From the NCBI RefSeq assembly GCF_003665435.1, contig NZ_CP023407.1, positions 4,092,001 through 4,156,000 on the forward strand: a DNA stretch of 64,000 nt. The letters are read 5' to 3'. Numbering within the stretch: the stretch's first letter is position 1; every line of letters begins with the position of its first letter. The position numbers and the translations under genes were made by a program. The DNA is from Streptomyces fungicidicus. GTDB lineage: Bacteria > Actinomycetota > Actinomycetes > Streptomycetales > Streptomycetaceae. Of this stretch, positions 26,183 through 33,516 are shown piece by piece. The notes under the pieces are model-generated. The model searched no databases and was not told the DNA's origin. It saw only the letters and a program-made list of their open reading frames with translations.

Positions 26183-27727
26183 ATGGAGTGGCTGAGCGCG
26201 GAGAACCTGGTGGCCGTGGCGACGGCGATCCTCGGCATCGTCGCCTCGGCGGTGATGGTCTGGTACGAGCGCAGGGTGCCGCGCCGCAAACGCATCGGCT
26301 ACCGCGTGCAGCTGGACACCCCGATCGGCGACGACGGCCGGTCCCGTCACACCAACCGCCGGGTGGGCTGGTTCAGCACGGAGACCGGGATGAACCACGC
26401 CAGCATGGTGCTGCTGCGCATCGAGAACGACGGCTCGCAGAGCATCACCCGCGACGACTACGAGAGTCCGGGAATCCACGGCCTGACCGTGGAGTTCGGG
26501 CGGCGCACCGTCCTCGGGGTCGCGGTCACCCAGCCGTCGGAGACCAGTCACGTCCTCGGCAACTTCACGGAGCGGCTCGGCTTCGGCTACCGGGGCAGCA
26601 CCCTCAGCATCCCGCGGGTCCCGCTCAACCGGGGCGCCTACTACAAGCTGCTTGTGCTGCTCTCCGGCGGTCAGGTGGGCGACGACATCCAGGTGAGCGG
26701 CGACCTGAAGGACGGGGACGTGCACCGCAACCGCAGTGCCACCCCGGACGAGAAGGCCCCGCTGTTCAGCCGGGCGGCCCGGCTGATCACCATCACGCTG
26801 ACGCTGTGCGTGGTCGGCCTCGCGGTGATCGTCGTGGCGCAGGACGACAGCCCGCCGCCCATCGGCTGCGAGAGCGGCACCCTGACCCTCACCGGTTCGA
26901 CCGCGTTCGCGCCGGTGCTGCGGGAGGTCGCGGAGAAGTACGAGCGGGACTGCGCGGACGACGACACCCGCGTCGACGTGGACCCGCGCGGATCCACGTC
27001 CGGGATACGGGAGCTGGCGGCGGCCGGGGAGAAGGCGGAGCACGGTTCGCCGCCGCTGGTGGCCCTGTCGGACGGCCCCAAGCCCGGCGGGATGCCCGAA
27101 CTGCGCGAGAACCGGGTGGCGGTGTCCGTGTTCGCGCTGGTCGTCCACGAGGACGTGGGCCTGCGCGACCTGTCGACGGCGGACGTACGGCGCCTGTACC
27201 GGGGCGAGATAGCCAACTGGAGCGAGCTCGGCGGCCCCGACCTGCCGGTCCACCTGGTCAGCCGGGACGCCAACTCGGGCACGAGACAGGTGTTCCAGCG
27301 CCGTGTGCTGGGCCGGGGCGAGATCGCCAACTCCTCCGTCGACTGCGTGCACAAGGACGACCCGGCCGCCCCCGTGCTCCGCTGCGAACTCGGCTCCACC
27401 GAACAGGTGCTGGCGACCGTCGCCGAGCTGCCCGGCGCGATCGGCTACAGCGAACTCAACCTCGCCGCCCGCGCGAAGGGACTGCTCCGGCTGGACCTCG
27501 ACGGCCACCCCGCCTCCGTCGACGCCATCGAGCACGGGACGAGCTCCTACCCGTACCGGGAGATCGAGTACGCCTACACCTACGGGCAGCCCCCGGCGGA
27601 CTCGCTGGCGTCGAGCTTCCTGACGTACCTCACGCGCGGCAACGGCCAGGACGTTATCCGCACCCACGGCCATCTGCCGTGCTGGACCCCGGAGGGCATG
27701 GAGCTGTGTGCGCGGGCCGCGCCGTGA
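26183..27727 (+). CDS. Membrane-anchored PstS-like substrate-binding protein
   Basis: A 514-residue protein with an N-terminal membrane segment (residues 6-28), a cytoplasmic-type domain of about 170 residues of unknown function, a second membrane segment near 203-225 (LITITLTLCVVGLAVIVVAQ), and an extracytoplasmic periplasmic-binding domain. The latter has the phosphate-binding-protein pattern LTLTGSTAFAPVLREVAEKYERDC, DPRGSTSGIRELAAAGE, VHEDVGLRDLSTADVRRLYRGEIANWSELGG and RDANSGTRQVFQRRVLG. No phosphate ABC transporter genes are nearby, so a sensory role next to the Ser/Thr kinase is plausible. The tandem of a kinase and a ligand-binding protein is suggestive but unproven. Confidence 0.85.
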   Translation: MEWLSAENLVAVATAILGIVASAVMVWYERRVPRRKRIGYRVQLDTPIGDDGRSRHTNRRVGWFSTETGMNHASMVLLRIENDGSQSITRDDYESPGIHGLTVEFGRRTVLGVAVTQPSETSHVLGNFTERLGFGYRGSTLSIPRVPLNRGAYYKLLVLLSGGQVGDDIQVSGDLKDGDVHRNRSATPDEKAPLFSRAARLITITLTLCVVGLAVIVVAQDDSPPPIGCESGTLTLTGSTAFAPVLREVAEKYERDCADDDTRVDVDPRGSTSGIRELAAAGEKAEHGSPPLVALSDGPKPGGMPELRENRVAVSVFALVVHEDVGLRDLSTADVRRLYRGEIANWSELGGPDLPVHLVSRDANSGTRQVFQRRVLGRGEIANSSVDCVHKDDPAAPVLRCELGSTEQVLATVAELPGAIGYSELNLAARAKGLLRLDLDGHPASVDAIEHGTSSYPYREIEYAYTYGQPPADSLASSFLTYLTRGNGQDVIRTHGHLPCWTPEGMELCARAAP

Positions 27728-27749
27728 CGTGCCCGCGGCCCGCCTCGCC

Positions 27750-28499
27750 TCACCTCGGCTCGGGCGGACGCTGCCGGGGCATGTTGGGCCGGGCCGCTCC
27801 CGGCGGGGAAGGGAAACGGCCGTGCGGCAGGGCGCCCTCCGGGCGGCCCGCGCCGCCCGCCGACGCCGTCTGGACGCCCAGCGGCGCGCCGCCCGTGCGG
27901 AACGCCACCATCCAGTCGGCCGTCTCGACCCGCACCAGCTCCGTGACGTCCTCCGAGAACCTCCGCAGCACCGTCAGGCACCGCTCGGCCGCCTCGCTCG
28001 CCGTGCCGTCCGCCGGGCCGAGCACCTCGCGGATGCACTCCGACGCCCAGTCGAACTGGAACGCCTGGAGCCGCCGCTGCACCGCCTGAGCGGTCGCCAC
28101 GTCCCGCATCCAGCCGGAGGTCACCCCGAAGAACCGGTCGCCGGCCGCGCACGCCACGCCGAGCAGCAGCGCCAGATACCCCCAGGGCGCGGACCCGTCG
28201 GCCACCCCGGTCAGGTCGAGCAGCGGCAGCGCGGCCCCGGTCAGCGCGCCCGCGGCCGTACCGGCCCGCAGCGCCCAGCCGCACCGCCGCTTCCACACCC
28301 GGTCGGCGAGGTACCAGGCGGCCGTGTCCAGCGCCCCGCGCTCCACCCACCGGTACAGCTCGTCCAGTCGGGTCGCCGGATCGCCCCAGTCCCCGAGCGG
28401 GAACTCCCGCCCGGCCGGGTCGCCCGGCCGGGGCCCGGCCGCCCCCTCGCCCCGCCGCTCCTGAGGCCGGCCCTCGGGCTGCATCTCCGGCTGACCCAC
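27750..28499 (-). CDS. SLATT-domain membrane protein
   Basis: A 249-residue protein with two adjacent membrane segments (ALRAGTAAGALTGAALPLLDL and GYLALLLGVACAAGDRFFG). They are preceded by the signature RLDELYRWVERGALDTAAWYLADRVWKRR and followed by the helical segment SEDVTELVRVETADWMVAF. This is the SLATT family, two-helix membrane proteins found with nucleotide-signalling defence systems and proposed to form pores. No cyclase or SLOG gene is adjacent, so it stands alone. A GTG start at 28499 has AGGGAG seven nt upstream; an ATG at 28484 is an alternative. Confidence 0.7.
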   Translation of the reverse strand: MGQPEMQPEGRPQERRGEGAAGPRPGDPAGREFPLGDWGDPATRLDELYRWVERGALDTAAWYLADRVWKRRCGWALRAGTAAGALTGAALPLLDLTGVADGSAPWGYLALLLGVACAAGDRFFGVTSGWMRDVATAQAVQRRLQAFQFDWASECIREVLGPADGTASEAAERCLTVLRRFSEDVTELVRVETADWMVAFRTGGAPLGVQTASAGGAGRPEGALPHGRFPSPPGAARPNMPRQRPPEPR

Positions 28500-28731
28500 C
28501 CGGTCTCTCCCTACTGGTGCCCCTGCTGACTCCGCGTACGTTCCGTGCGTGAAGTGTGACGGCACGTGCTCGCCCGCCCGGCCCTTCCTACCGCCCAATG
28601 GGTGGCGGCGCCGGGGGTTCGGGCTCCTTGTCGCCCGGAAGATGGCCGTGATCAGGTATAGGGCCCCGCCGTGACTCACTCGAAAGAGTGCCGGGGCAAC
28701 GGCCACTGCGACCACGTAGGCTCGTGCCGAA

Positions 28732-28748
28732 CGGTAAATCCCTTACCG
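28732..28748. promoter_or_regulatory. Small inverted repeat upstream of ybaB
   Basis: CGGTAA and TTACCG form perfect 6-bp arms around ATCCC, ending 24 nt before the GTG start. A further stem (CACTC-gaaa-GAGTG) lies at 28677-28690. A -10-like TATAGG is at 28657-28662. They could be leader structures of the ybaB-recR transcript; I recognise no known RNA. Confidence 0.3.
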
Positions 28749-28772
28749 ACGGACCGACCAAGGAGCCCAATC

Positions 28773-29117
28773 GTGATCCCCGGTGGTGGCCAGCCGAACA
28801 TGCAGCAGCTGCTCCAGCAGGCCCAGAAGATGCAGCAGGACCTGGCCAAGGCTCAGGAGGAGCTGGCGAGGACCGAGGTCGACGGGCAGTCGGGCGGCGG
28901 CCTGGTGAAGGCCACCGTCACCGGCTCCGGCGAGCTGCGGGCCCTAGTGATCGACCCGAAGGCGGTGGACCCGGAGGACACCGAGACCCTCGCCGACCTG
29001 GTCGTCGCGGCGGTCCAGGCGGCCAACGAGAACGCGCAGAACCTCCAGCAGCAGAAGCTCGGCCCGCTGGCCCAGGGTCTGGGCGGCGGCGGGGGCATCC
29101 CGGGTCTGCCCTTCTGA
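28773..29117 (+). CDS. YbaB/EbfC nucleoid-associated protein
   Basis: A 114-residue DNA-binding protein of the YbaB/EbfC family, usually found just upstream of recR. The helical segment PNMQQLLQQAQKMQQDLAKAQEELA and the strand VKATVTGSGELRALVIDPKAVDPEDTETLADLVVAAVQAA are diagnostic. It starts at GTG 28773 with AAGGAG upstream; family members usually begin with a similar short leader. It binds DNA as a dimer and coats the nucleoid. It lies 77 nt upstream of recR, suggesting a common transcript. Confidence 0.95.
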   Translation: MIPGGGQPNMQQLLQQAQKMQQDLAKAQEELARTEVDGQSGGGLVKATVTGSGELRALVIDPKAVDPEDTETLADLVVAAVQAANENAQNLQQQKLGPLAQGLGGGGGIPGLPF

Positions 29118-29194
29118 CCTTTCCGGCCTTTCTAAGAAGGCCCGCGGGCCTCTACGGTACGTACTGAAGGAACACCAGGAAGGACGGCAGTCCG

Positions 29195-29794
29195 TTGTAC
29201 GAAGGCGTGGTCCAGGACCTCATCGACGAGCTGGGGCGGCTGCCCGGCGTCGGTCCCAAGAGCGCGCAGCGGATCGCCTTCCACATCCTCCAGGCCGAAC
29301 CCACGGACGTACGCCGCCTCGCGCACGCGCTGATGGAGGTCAAGGCGAAGGTCCGCTTCTGCGCCACCTGCGGAAACGTGGCGCAGGAGGAGCAGTGCAA
29401 CATCTGCCGCGATCCGCGCCGCGACCCGGCCGTCATCTGTGTCGTGGAGGAACCGAAGGACGTCGTGGCGATCGAGCGCACCCGCGAGTTCCGCGGCCGC
29501 TACCACGTCCTCGGCGGCGCGATCAGCCCCATCGACGGCGTGGGCCCGGACGACCTGCGGATACGGGAGCTGCTGGCCCGGCTGGCCGACGGCACGGTCA
29601 CGGAGCTCATCCTGGCCACGGACCCCAATCTCGAGGGCGAGGCCACGGCGACGTACCTCGCTCGCATGATCAAGCCCATGGGCCTGAAGGTCACCCGCCT
29701 GGCCAGCGGCCTCCCGGTGGGCGGCGACCTGGAATACGCGGACGAGGTCACCCTCGGACGCGCCTTCGAGGGGAGACGACTCCTAGATGTCTGA
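29195..29794 (+). CDS. recR: Recombination mediator protein RecR
   Basis: A 199-residue RecFOR-pathway protein that helps load RecA on gapped DNA. It has an N-terminal helix-hairpin-helix (LIDELGRLPGVGPKSAQRIAFHIL), a zinc finger with Cys56, Cys59, Cys68 and Cys71, and a TOPRIM domain from about 78 (VICVVEEPKDVVAIE through PIDGVGPDDLRI). The start is TTG 29195, with AGGAAGGA upstream. The stop lies inside the next gene (8-nt overlap). Confidence 0.97.
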   Translation: MYEGVVQDLIDELGRLPGVGPKSAQRIAFHILQAEPTDVRRLAHALMEVKAKVRFCATCGNVAQEEQCNICRDPRRDPAVICVVEEPKDVVAIERTREFRGRYHVLGGAISPIDGVGPDDLRIRELLARLADGTVTELILATDPNLEGEATATYLARMIKPMGLKVTRLASGLPVGGDLEYADEVTLGRAFEGRRLLDV

Positions 29795-30446
29795 TGCCAC
29801 GCTGCACGCGACGGACCAGAACCCGGACGACTTCGCGGTCCAGATCGCGGATCAGATCGAGAGTTTCCTGGTCGCCGTCACGGAGGTGGCGAAGGGCGAC
29901 GAGCCGGACTCGGCGGTTCCCTTCCTCCTCCTGGAGGTCTCCCAGCTCCTCCTGGCCGGCGGCCGCCTGGGCGCGCACGAGGACATCGTCCCGGACGAGC
30001 GCTACGAGCCCGACCTGGGCCCCGAGGCCGACGTGGACGAGCTCCGCGAGAACCTCGCCCGGATGCTCGACCCGGTCGACATCTACTCGGAGGTCTTCGA
30101 CCCCTACGAGCCCCGCAAGGCCCCGGTCCCGGCCCGTATCTCCGACGACCTCACCAACGTCATCACCGACCTCCGCCACGGCATGGCCCACTACCGCGCC
30201 GGCCGCACCACGGAGGCCCTGTGGTGGTGGCAGTTCTCCTACTTCTCCAACTGGGGCTCCACGGCGTCCGCGACCCTGCGCGCGCTGCAGTCGGTGGTCG
30301 CCCACGTCCGCCTGAACCAGCCCCTCGCCGAACTCGACGGCCTCGACACCGACCAGGGCGTGGGCGACGACACCCTGGAGTTCGAGGCGGGCAGAGTAAT
30401 GGCGGAAGAGATCGCCGCCCCCCTGGGCGTCCGCCCGGTCCAGTAG
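29787..30446 (+). CDS. DUF5063 domain protein
   Basis: A 219-residue acidic, mostly helical protein resembling the DUF5063 family that follows recR in actinobacteria. Notable segments are DFAVQIADQIESFLVAVTEVA, a middle region with NLARMLDPVDIYSEVFDPYEP, and TTEALWWWQFSYFSNWGSTASATLRALQSVV. No enzymatic motif is visible. The ATG at 29787 overlaps recR by 8 nt, so it is translationally coupled; the conserved coupling suggests a role linked to recombination, but this is inference. Confidence 0.88.
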   Translation: MSDATLHATDQNPDDFAVQIADQIESFLVAVTEVAKGDEPDSAVPFLLLEVSQLLLAGGRLGAHEDIVPDERYEPDLGPEADVDELRENLARMLDPVDIYSEVFDPYEPRKAPVPARISDDLTNVITDLRHGMAHYRAGRTTEALWWWQFSYFSNWGSTASATLRALQSVVAHVRLNQPLAELDGLDTDQGVGDDTLEFEAGRVMAEEIAAPLGVRPVQ

Positions 30447-30500
30447 CGGCGAGCACCGCACCACACCCGGAAGCGGGATTTCACTCTTTCAGCTGAGGGT

Positions 30501-30536
30501 ATAAGGATTCGCTTATGTCGATCCGGGTCCTATGCT
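30501..30536 (+). promoter_or_regulatory. Promoter and operator of the toxin-antitoxin pair
   Basis: ATAAG (30501-30505) and CTTAT (30512-30516) form an inverted repeat with a 6-bp centre. It lies where the -35 region should be relative to a -10-like TATGCT (30531-30536). Transcription would start near 30543, six nt before ATG 30549, giving a nearly leaderless message. The antitoxin of such modules normally represses here. Confidence 0.5.
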
Positions 30537-30548
30537 CGGATGCGAAGC

Positions 30549-30932
30549 ATGAACTGGGAGATCAACCTCCATCCCGCGGTGGAGTCGTGGCTGCTCAAGC
30601 TGGCGGAAGAGGATCCGGCGGCCGCTGACCTCATCGAAACGGCGATCGACATGCTCGCGGTCAGCGGACCTTCGCTGGGGCGTCCGCTTGTCGACCGGCT
30701 GTCCGGCTGTCGCACCCACAACCTCAAGGAGCTGCGGCCGGGCAGTTCAGGGCGTACCGAGGTGCGGATCCTGTTCGTCTTCGATCCCCGGCGGGAGGCG
30801 ATTCCTCTCGTAGCCGGAGACAAGGCGGGCCGCTGGAGGGACTGGTACCGCGAATCGGTCCCGCTCGCCGAGGCGCGCTATCACGAGTATCTGGCCGCGG
30901 CCGACGAGGCAGGAACGGACGGGAACGCCTGA
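30549..30932 (+). CDS. RelE/HigB-like toxin
   Basis: A 127-residue protein of the RelE/HigB superfamily, ribosome-dependent mRNA nucleases. The sequence shows LHPAVESWLLKLAEEDPAAADLIETAIDML followed by LGRPLVDRLSGCRTHNLKELRPGSSGRTEVRILFVFDPRREAIPLVAGDKAGRW. This is the typical HigB pattern with a basic centre and an aromatic-containing RILFVFDP strand. Its end overlaps the antitoxin start by one nucleotide. As is usual for HigBA, the toxin comes first. An alternative ATG at 30540 lies upstream of the predicted transcription start, so I prefer 30549. Confidence 0.87.
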   Translation: MNWEINLHPAVESWLLKLAEEDPAAADLIETAIDMLAVSGPSLGRPLVDRLSGCRTHNLKELRPGSSGRTEVRILFVFDPRREAIPLVAGDKAGRWRDWYRESVPLAEARYHEYLAAADEAGTDGNA

Positions 30933-31264
30933 TGAGTCAGTACAGCAGCTGGGCCGAGGTCAAGCGTCGGATCCGCGAGAACCAGCCCGAGGTGCCCGAC
31001 GCCGAGTGGGAGTCCCGCAAGCAGGCCGCGCGTACGGCAACCGATGCCTATGTGGTCGGACACCATCTGCGTGAGATCCGTGAGGAGCAGGGGCTGACGC
31101 AGGGCCAGGTGGCCGCGTCGGTGGGAATCTCCCAGGCGAGGGTCTCCCAGATCGAGCGGGGAGAGATCCACAACCTGGAGACCATGCGTGCGTACGCGGA
31201 GGCGCTCGGGGCCAGGATCACCGTGACGATCGAGTACGGCGGCCCGACGGCGGGCGCGGCCTGA
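30932..31264 (+). CDS. XRE-family antitoxin (HigA-like)
   Basis: A 110-residue helix-turn-helix protein with the HTH_3 segment HHLREIREEQGLTQGQVAASVGISQARVSQIERGE in the second half. It follows the HigB-like gene with a one-nucleotide overlap (TGATG), so production is coupled. The DNA-binding domain probably represses the promoter through the ATAAG-N6-CTTAT repeat, while the N-terminal helices bind the toxin. It could alternatively be a standalone regulator, but the arrangement argues against that. Confidence 0.88.
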   Translation: MSQYSSWAEVKRRIRENQPEVPDAEWESRKQAARTATDAYVVGHHLREIREEQGLTQGQVAASVGISQARVSQIERGEIHNLETMRAYAEALGARITVTIEYGGPTAGAA

Positions 31265-31293
31265 CCGGGGCACGCAGCGCCGTGGGCTGATCA

Positions 31294-31318
31294 TGCGGCA
31301 CCGGTGTCCGGTGCCGCA
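31294..31318. terminator. Bidirectional terminator between the TA pair and the M23 gene
   Basis: An 11-bp perfect stem (31294-31304 with 31308-31318, TGCGGCACCGG and its complement) with a 3-nt loop lies between converging genes. It can act on both strands. Confidence 0.7.
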
Positions 31319-31366
31319 CTCGGTTGGGCCGTGCACACGATGCGCGCTACCGGTCCCTGCCGTCGC

Positions 31367-31921
31367 TCAGGCGTAGTTGTTGGTGCTGACCGGCCAGGTG
31401 CCGGTCCACGGCACCCAGCCCTGCAGGCTGGCGGGGATGCCGACCCGGGTGTTGCAGTCGATCACCTGGAAGTGCAGGTGCGGTGCGGTCGACGCGCCCG
31501 TGGACCCTGTGTAGCCGACGATCCGGCCCTGGGGGACCCAGTCACCGGGCCAGTAGAACGACTGGTTCAGGTGGGCGTAGTGGGTGCACTGGCCGTTGGG
31601 GTGCCGGATGATCACCTCGATGCCGTTCTGCCAGTACGGTGACCAGTCGGAGTACACGATGGTGCCGCCCTGCGCGGCGGAGACCTCGTAGTTCGCGGGG
31701 AGCCCGAAGTCCCAGGCGTACTCGTTGTACGGGCCCGTGTGCGAGTAGGTGCCCTCCGGACCCTGGGTGACCATGTAGGACTCGCCCGCCGGGTAGGGAA
31801 GCTTGTAGTAGGAGTCCGCCGCCGCGGCGGGGGAGGCGCCGGACAGCATGATGCCGGCGGCCATCAGCATCGCGCCCGCCAGGGCGGCGAGCCGGCGCCG
31901 GCCCGTTCTCGTTCCGTTCAC
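31367..31921 (-). CDS. Secreted M23-family peptidase
   Basis: A 184-residue exported protein: a basic n-region (MNGTRTGRRR), a hydrophobic core (LAALAGAMLMAAGIML) and an AxA-type cleavage site (SPAAAADS). The mature part is a small M23 metallopeptidase domain with the Asp of EYAWDFGLP, a His-rich region CTHYAHLNQ, and the zinc-binding HLHF (APHLHFQVID), all of which coordinate the catalytic zinc. No extra cell-wall-binding domain is seen. It probably cleaves peptidoglycan cross-bridges. Transcribed toward the TA pair; the 317-nt gap upstream separates it from aspartokinase. Confidence 0.9.
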   Translation of the reverse strand: MNGTRTGRRRLAALAGAMLMAAGIMLSGASPAAAADSYYKLPYPAGESYMVTQGPEGTYSHTGPYNEYAWDFGLPANYEVSAAQGGTIVYSDWSPYWQNGIEVIIRHPNGQCTHYAHLNQSFYWPGDWVPQGRIVGYTGSTGASTAPHLHFQVIDCNTRVGIPASLQGWVPWTGTWPVSTNNYA

Positions 31922-32238
31922 CGCATGACCCCTCTCGGAAGGAAGAAAGCCGGAGTGTCATGGTCATGGCTTTCCGGGGCCGCGGTCCGGGCTGCTGCCG
32001 CATTAGGCACGCGGGGGTTCGGCCGGGCGACCGGCACGGAGGCGCGGGAACTGTGACGCGGGTCGCTTTTCCGAGTGGTCCGCGCCCGGATGGGCAGGAG
32101 CCCCCTGCACGGGCGGCCGGACGTCTCATCATGCGATATCGCGGAGGGGTTTTTCGGACGCTCGATAGACTGAGCCGACCGCGGCGCACACATATGTGTG
32201 CGGACTGTGGAAAACGACGGACTGAGCGAGGAGCGCAC
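31922..32238. promoter_or_regulatory. 317-nt intergenic region between the M23 peptidase and aspartokinase
   Basis: The region holds divergent control signals. On the plus strand a -10-like TAGACT (32166-32171) is followed by an 18-bp palindrome and then the GAGGAG site of aspartokinase. On the minus strand, a ribosome-binding GAGAGGGG lies just before the peptidase ATG. A stretch with CCGAACCC on the minus strand recalls the c-di-AMP riboswitches found before Streptomyces cell-wall hydrolases, but the core motifs are missing. No gene is supported here. Confidence 0.5.
32185..32202. promoter_or_regulatory. Perfect 18-bp palindrome in the aspartokinase leader
   Basis: CGCACACATATGTGTGCG is fully self-complementary. 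It lies 14 nt after the -10-like TAGACT and 36 nt before the GTG start, close to the expected transcription start. It could be an operator for a dimeric repressor, or a hairpin in the leader. Confidence 0.5.
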
Positions 32239-33516
32239 GTGGGCCTTGTCGTGCAGAAGTACGGAGGCTCCTCCGTAGCCGATGCCGAAGGCATCAAGCG
32301 CGTCGCCAAGCGGATCGTGGAAGCCAAGAAGAACGGCCACCAGGTGGTCGCCGTGGTTTCCGCGATGGGCGACACGACGGACGAGCTGATCGATCTCGCG
32401 GAGCAGGTTTCCCCGATCCCTGCCGGGCGCGAGCTCGACATGCTGCTGACCGCGGGGGAGCGGATCTCCATGGCCCTGCTGGCCATGGCGATCAAAAACC
32501 TGGGCCACAACGCCCAGAGCTTCACCGGCAGCCAGGCAGGTGTCATCACCGACTCGGTCCACAACAAAGCCCGCATCATCGATGTCACGCCGGGCCGGAT
32601 CAAGACCTCGGTCGACGAGGGCAACATCGCCATCGTCGCCGGTTTCCAGGGCGTCAGCCAGGACTCCAAGGACATCACCACGCTGGGCCGCGGCGGTTCC
32701 GACACCACCGCCGTCGCCCTCGCCGCGGCGCTCGACGCCGAGGTGTGCGAGATCTACACGGATGTCGACGGCGTGTTCACCGCCGACCCGCGCGTGGTGA
32801 GCAAGGCCCGGAAGATCGACTGGATCGCGTTCGAGGACATGCTCGAGCTCGCGGCCTCCGGGTCGAAGGTGCTGCTCCACCGCTGTGTGGAGTACGCCCG
32901 CCGGTACAACATCCCGATCCACGTCCGCTCGTCCTTCAGCGGACTGCAGGGCACGTGGGTCAGCAGCGCGCAGACGAAGCGAGGGGAAAAGCAGGTGGAG
33001 CAGGCTCTCATCTCCGGTGTCGCGCACGACACCTCCGAGGCCAAGGTGACGGTCGTCGGCGTGCCGGACAAGCCCGGCGAGGCCGCCTCGATCTTCCGCA
33101 CGATCGCCAATGCCGAGATCAACATCGACATGGTCGTGCAGAACGTGTCCGCCGCCTCCACGGGTCTGACGGACATCTCCTTCACCCTCCCGAAGACCGA
33201 GGGCCGCAAGGCCATCGACGCCCTGGAGAAGAACAAGGGCACCATCGGCTTCGACTCCCTGCGCTACGACGACCAGATCGGCAAGATCTCCCTGGTCGGC
33301 GCGGGCATGAAGACCAACCCCGGCGTCACGGCCGACTTCTTCACGGCGCTCAGCGACGCGGGTGTGAACATCGAGCTGATCTCGACCTCCGAGATCCGCA
33401 TCTCGGTCGTCACCCGCAAGGACGACGTGCCGGAGGCCGTCCGCGCCGTGCACTCCGCGTTCGGACTGGACTCCGACAGCGACGAGGCCGTGGTCTACGG
33501 AGGCACCGGCCGCTGA
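32239..33516 (+). CDS. ask: Aspartokinase
   Basis: Phosphorylates aspartate, entering the pathway to lysine, threonine, methionine and diaminopimelate. The 425 residues comprise a kinase domain (VQKYGGSSV near residues 4-12, TTLGRGGSDTTA, YTDVDGVFTADPR) and two C-terminal ACT domains (SEAKVTVVGVPDKPGEAASIF and ISLVGAGMKTNPGV) that bind lysine and threonine. The start is GTG 32239 with GAGGAG upstream. An internal in-frame GTG (32995) with its own GAGGGG site probably yields the separate beta subunit, as known in corynebacteria and other actinobacteria. It overlaps asd by one nucleotide. Confidence 0.97.
   Translation: MGLVVQKYGGSSVADAEGIKRVAKRIVEAKKNGHQVVAVVSAMGDTTDELIDLAEQVSPIPAGRELDMLLTAGERISMALLAMAIKNLGHNAQSFTGSQAGVITDSVHNKARIIDVTPGRIKTSVDEGNIAIVAGFQGVSQDSKDITTLGRGGSDTTAVALAAALDAEVCEIYTDVDGVFTADPRVVSKARKIDWIAFEDMLELAASGSKVLLHRCVEYARRYNIPIHVRSSFSGLQGTWVSSAQTKRGEKQVEQALISGVAHDTSEAKVTVVGVPDKPGEAASIFRTIANAEINIDMVVQNVSAASTGLTDISFTLPKTEGRKAIDALEKNKGTIGFDSLRYDDQIGKISLVGAGMKTNPGVTADFFTALSDAGVNIELISTSEIRISVVTRKDDVPEAVRAVHSAFGLDSDSDEAVVYGGTGR
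32981..32997 (+). promoter_or_regulatory. Internal translation start for the aspartokinase beta subunit
   Basis: GAGGGG at 32981-32986 lies 8 nt before an in-frame GTG at 32995. Translation from it would give a 173-residue product consisting of the two ACT domains, matching the size of the known beta subunit of alpha2-beta2 aspartokinases. The reading frame upstream continues through it. Confidence 0.6.

Noticed and set aside
28500..28772. Possible small RNA or signal-recognition-particle RNA before ybaB
   Set aside because: Only two short stems are visible and no conserved SRP domain sequence was found.
31922..32130. Possible c-di-AMP (ydaO-type) riboswitch before the secreted M23 peptidase
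   Set aside because: Streptomyces cell-wall hydrolases often carry one, and CCGAACCC is present on the minus strand, but I could not find the other conserved core blocks. The region is only noted as intergenic.
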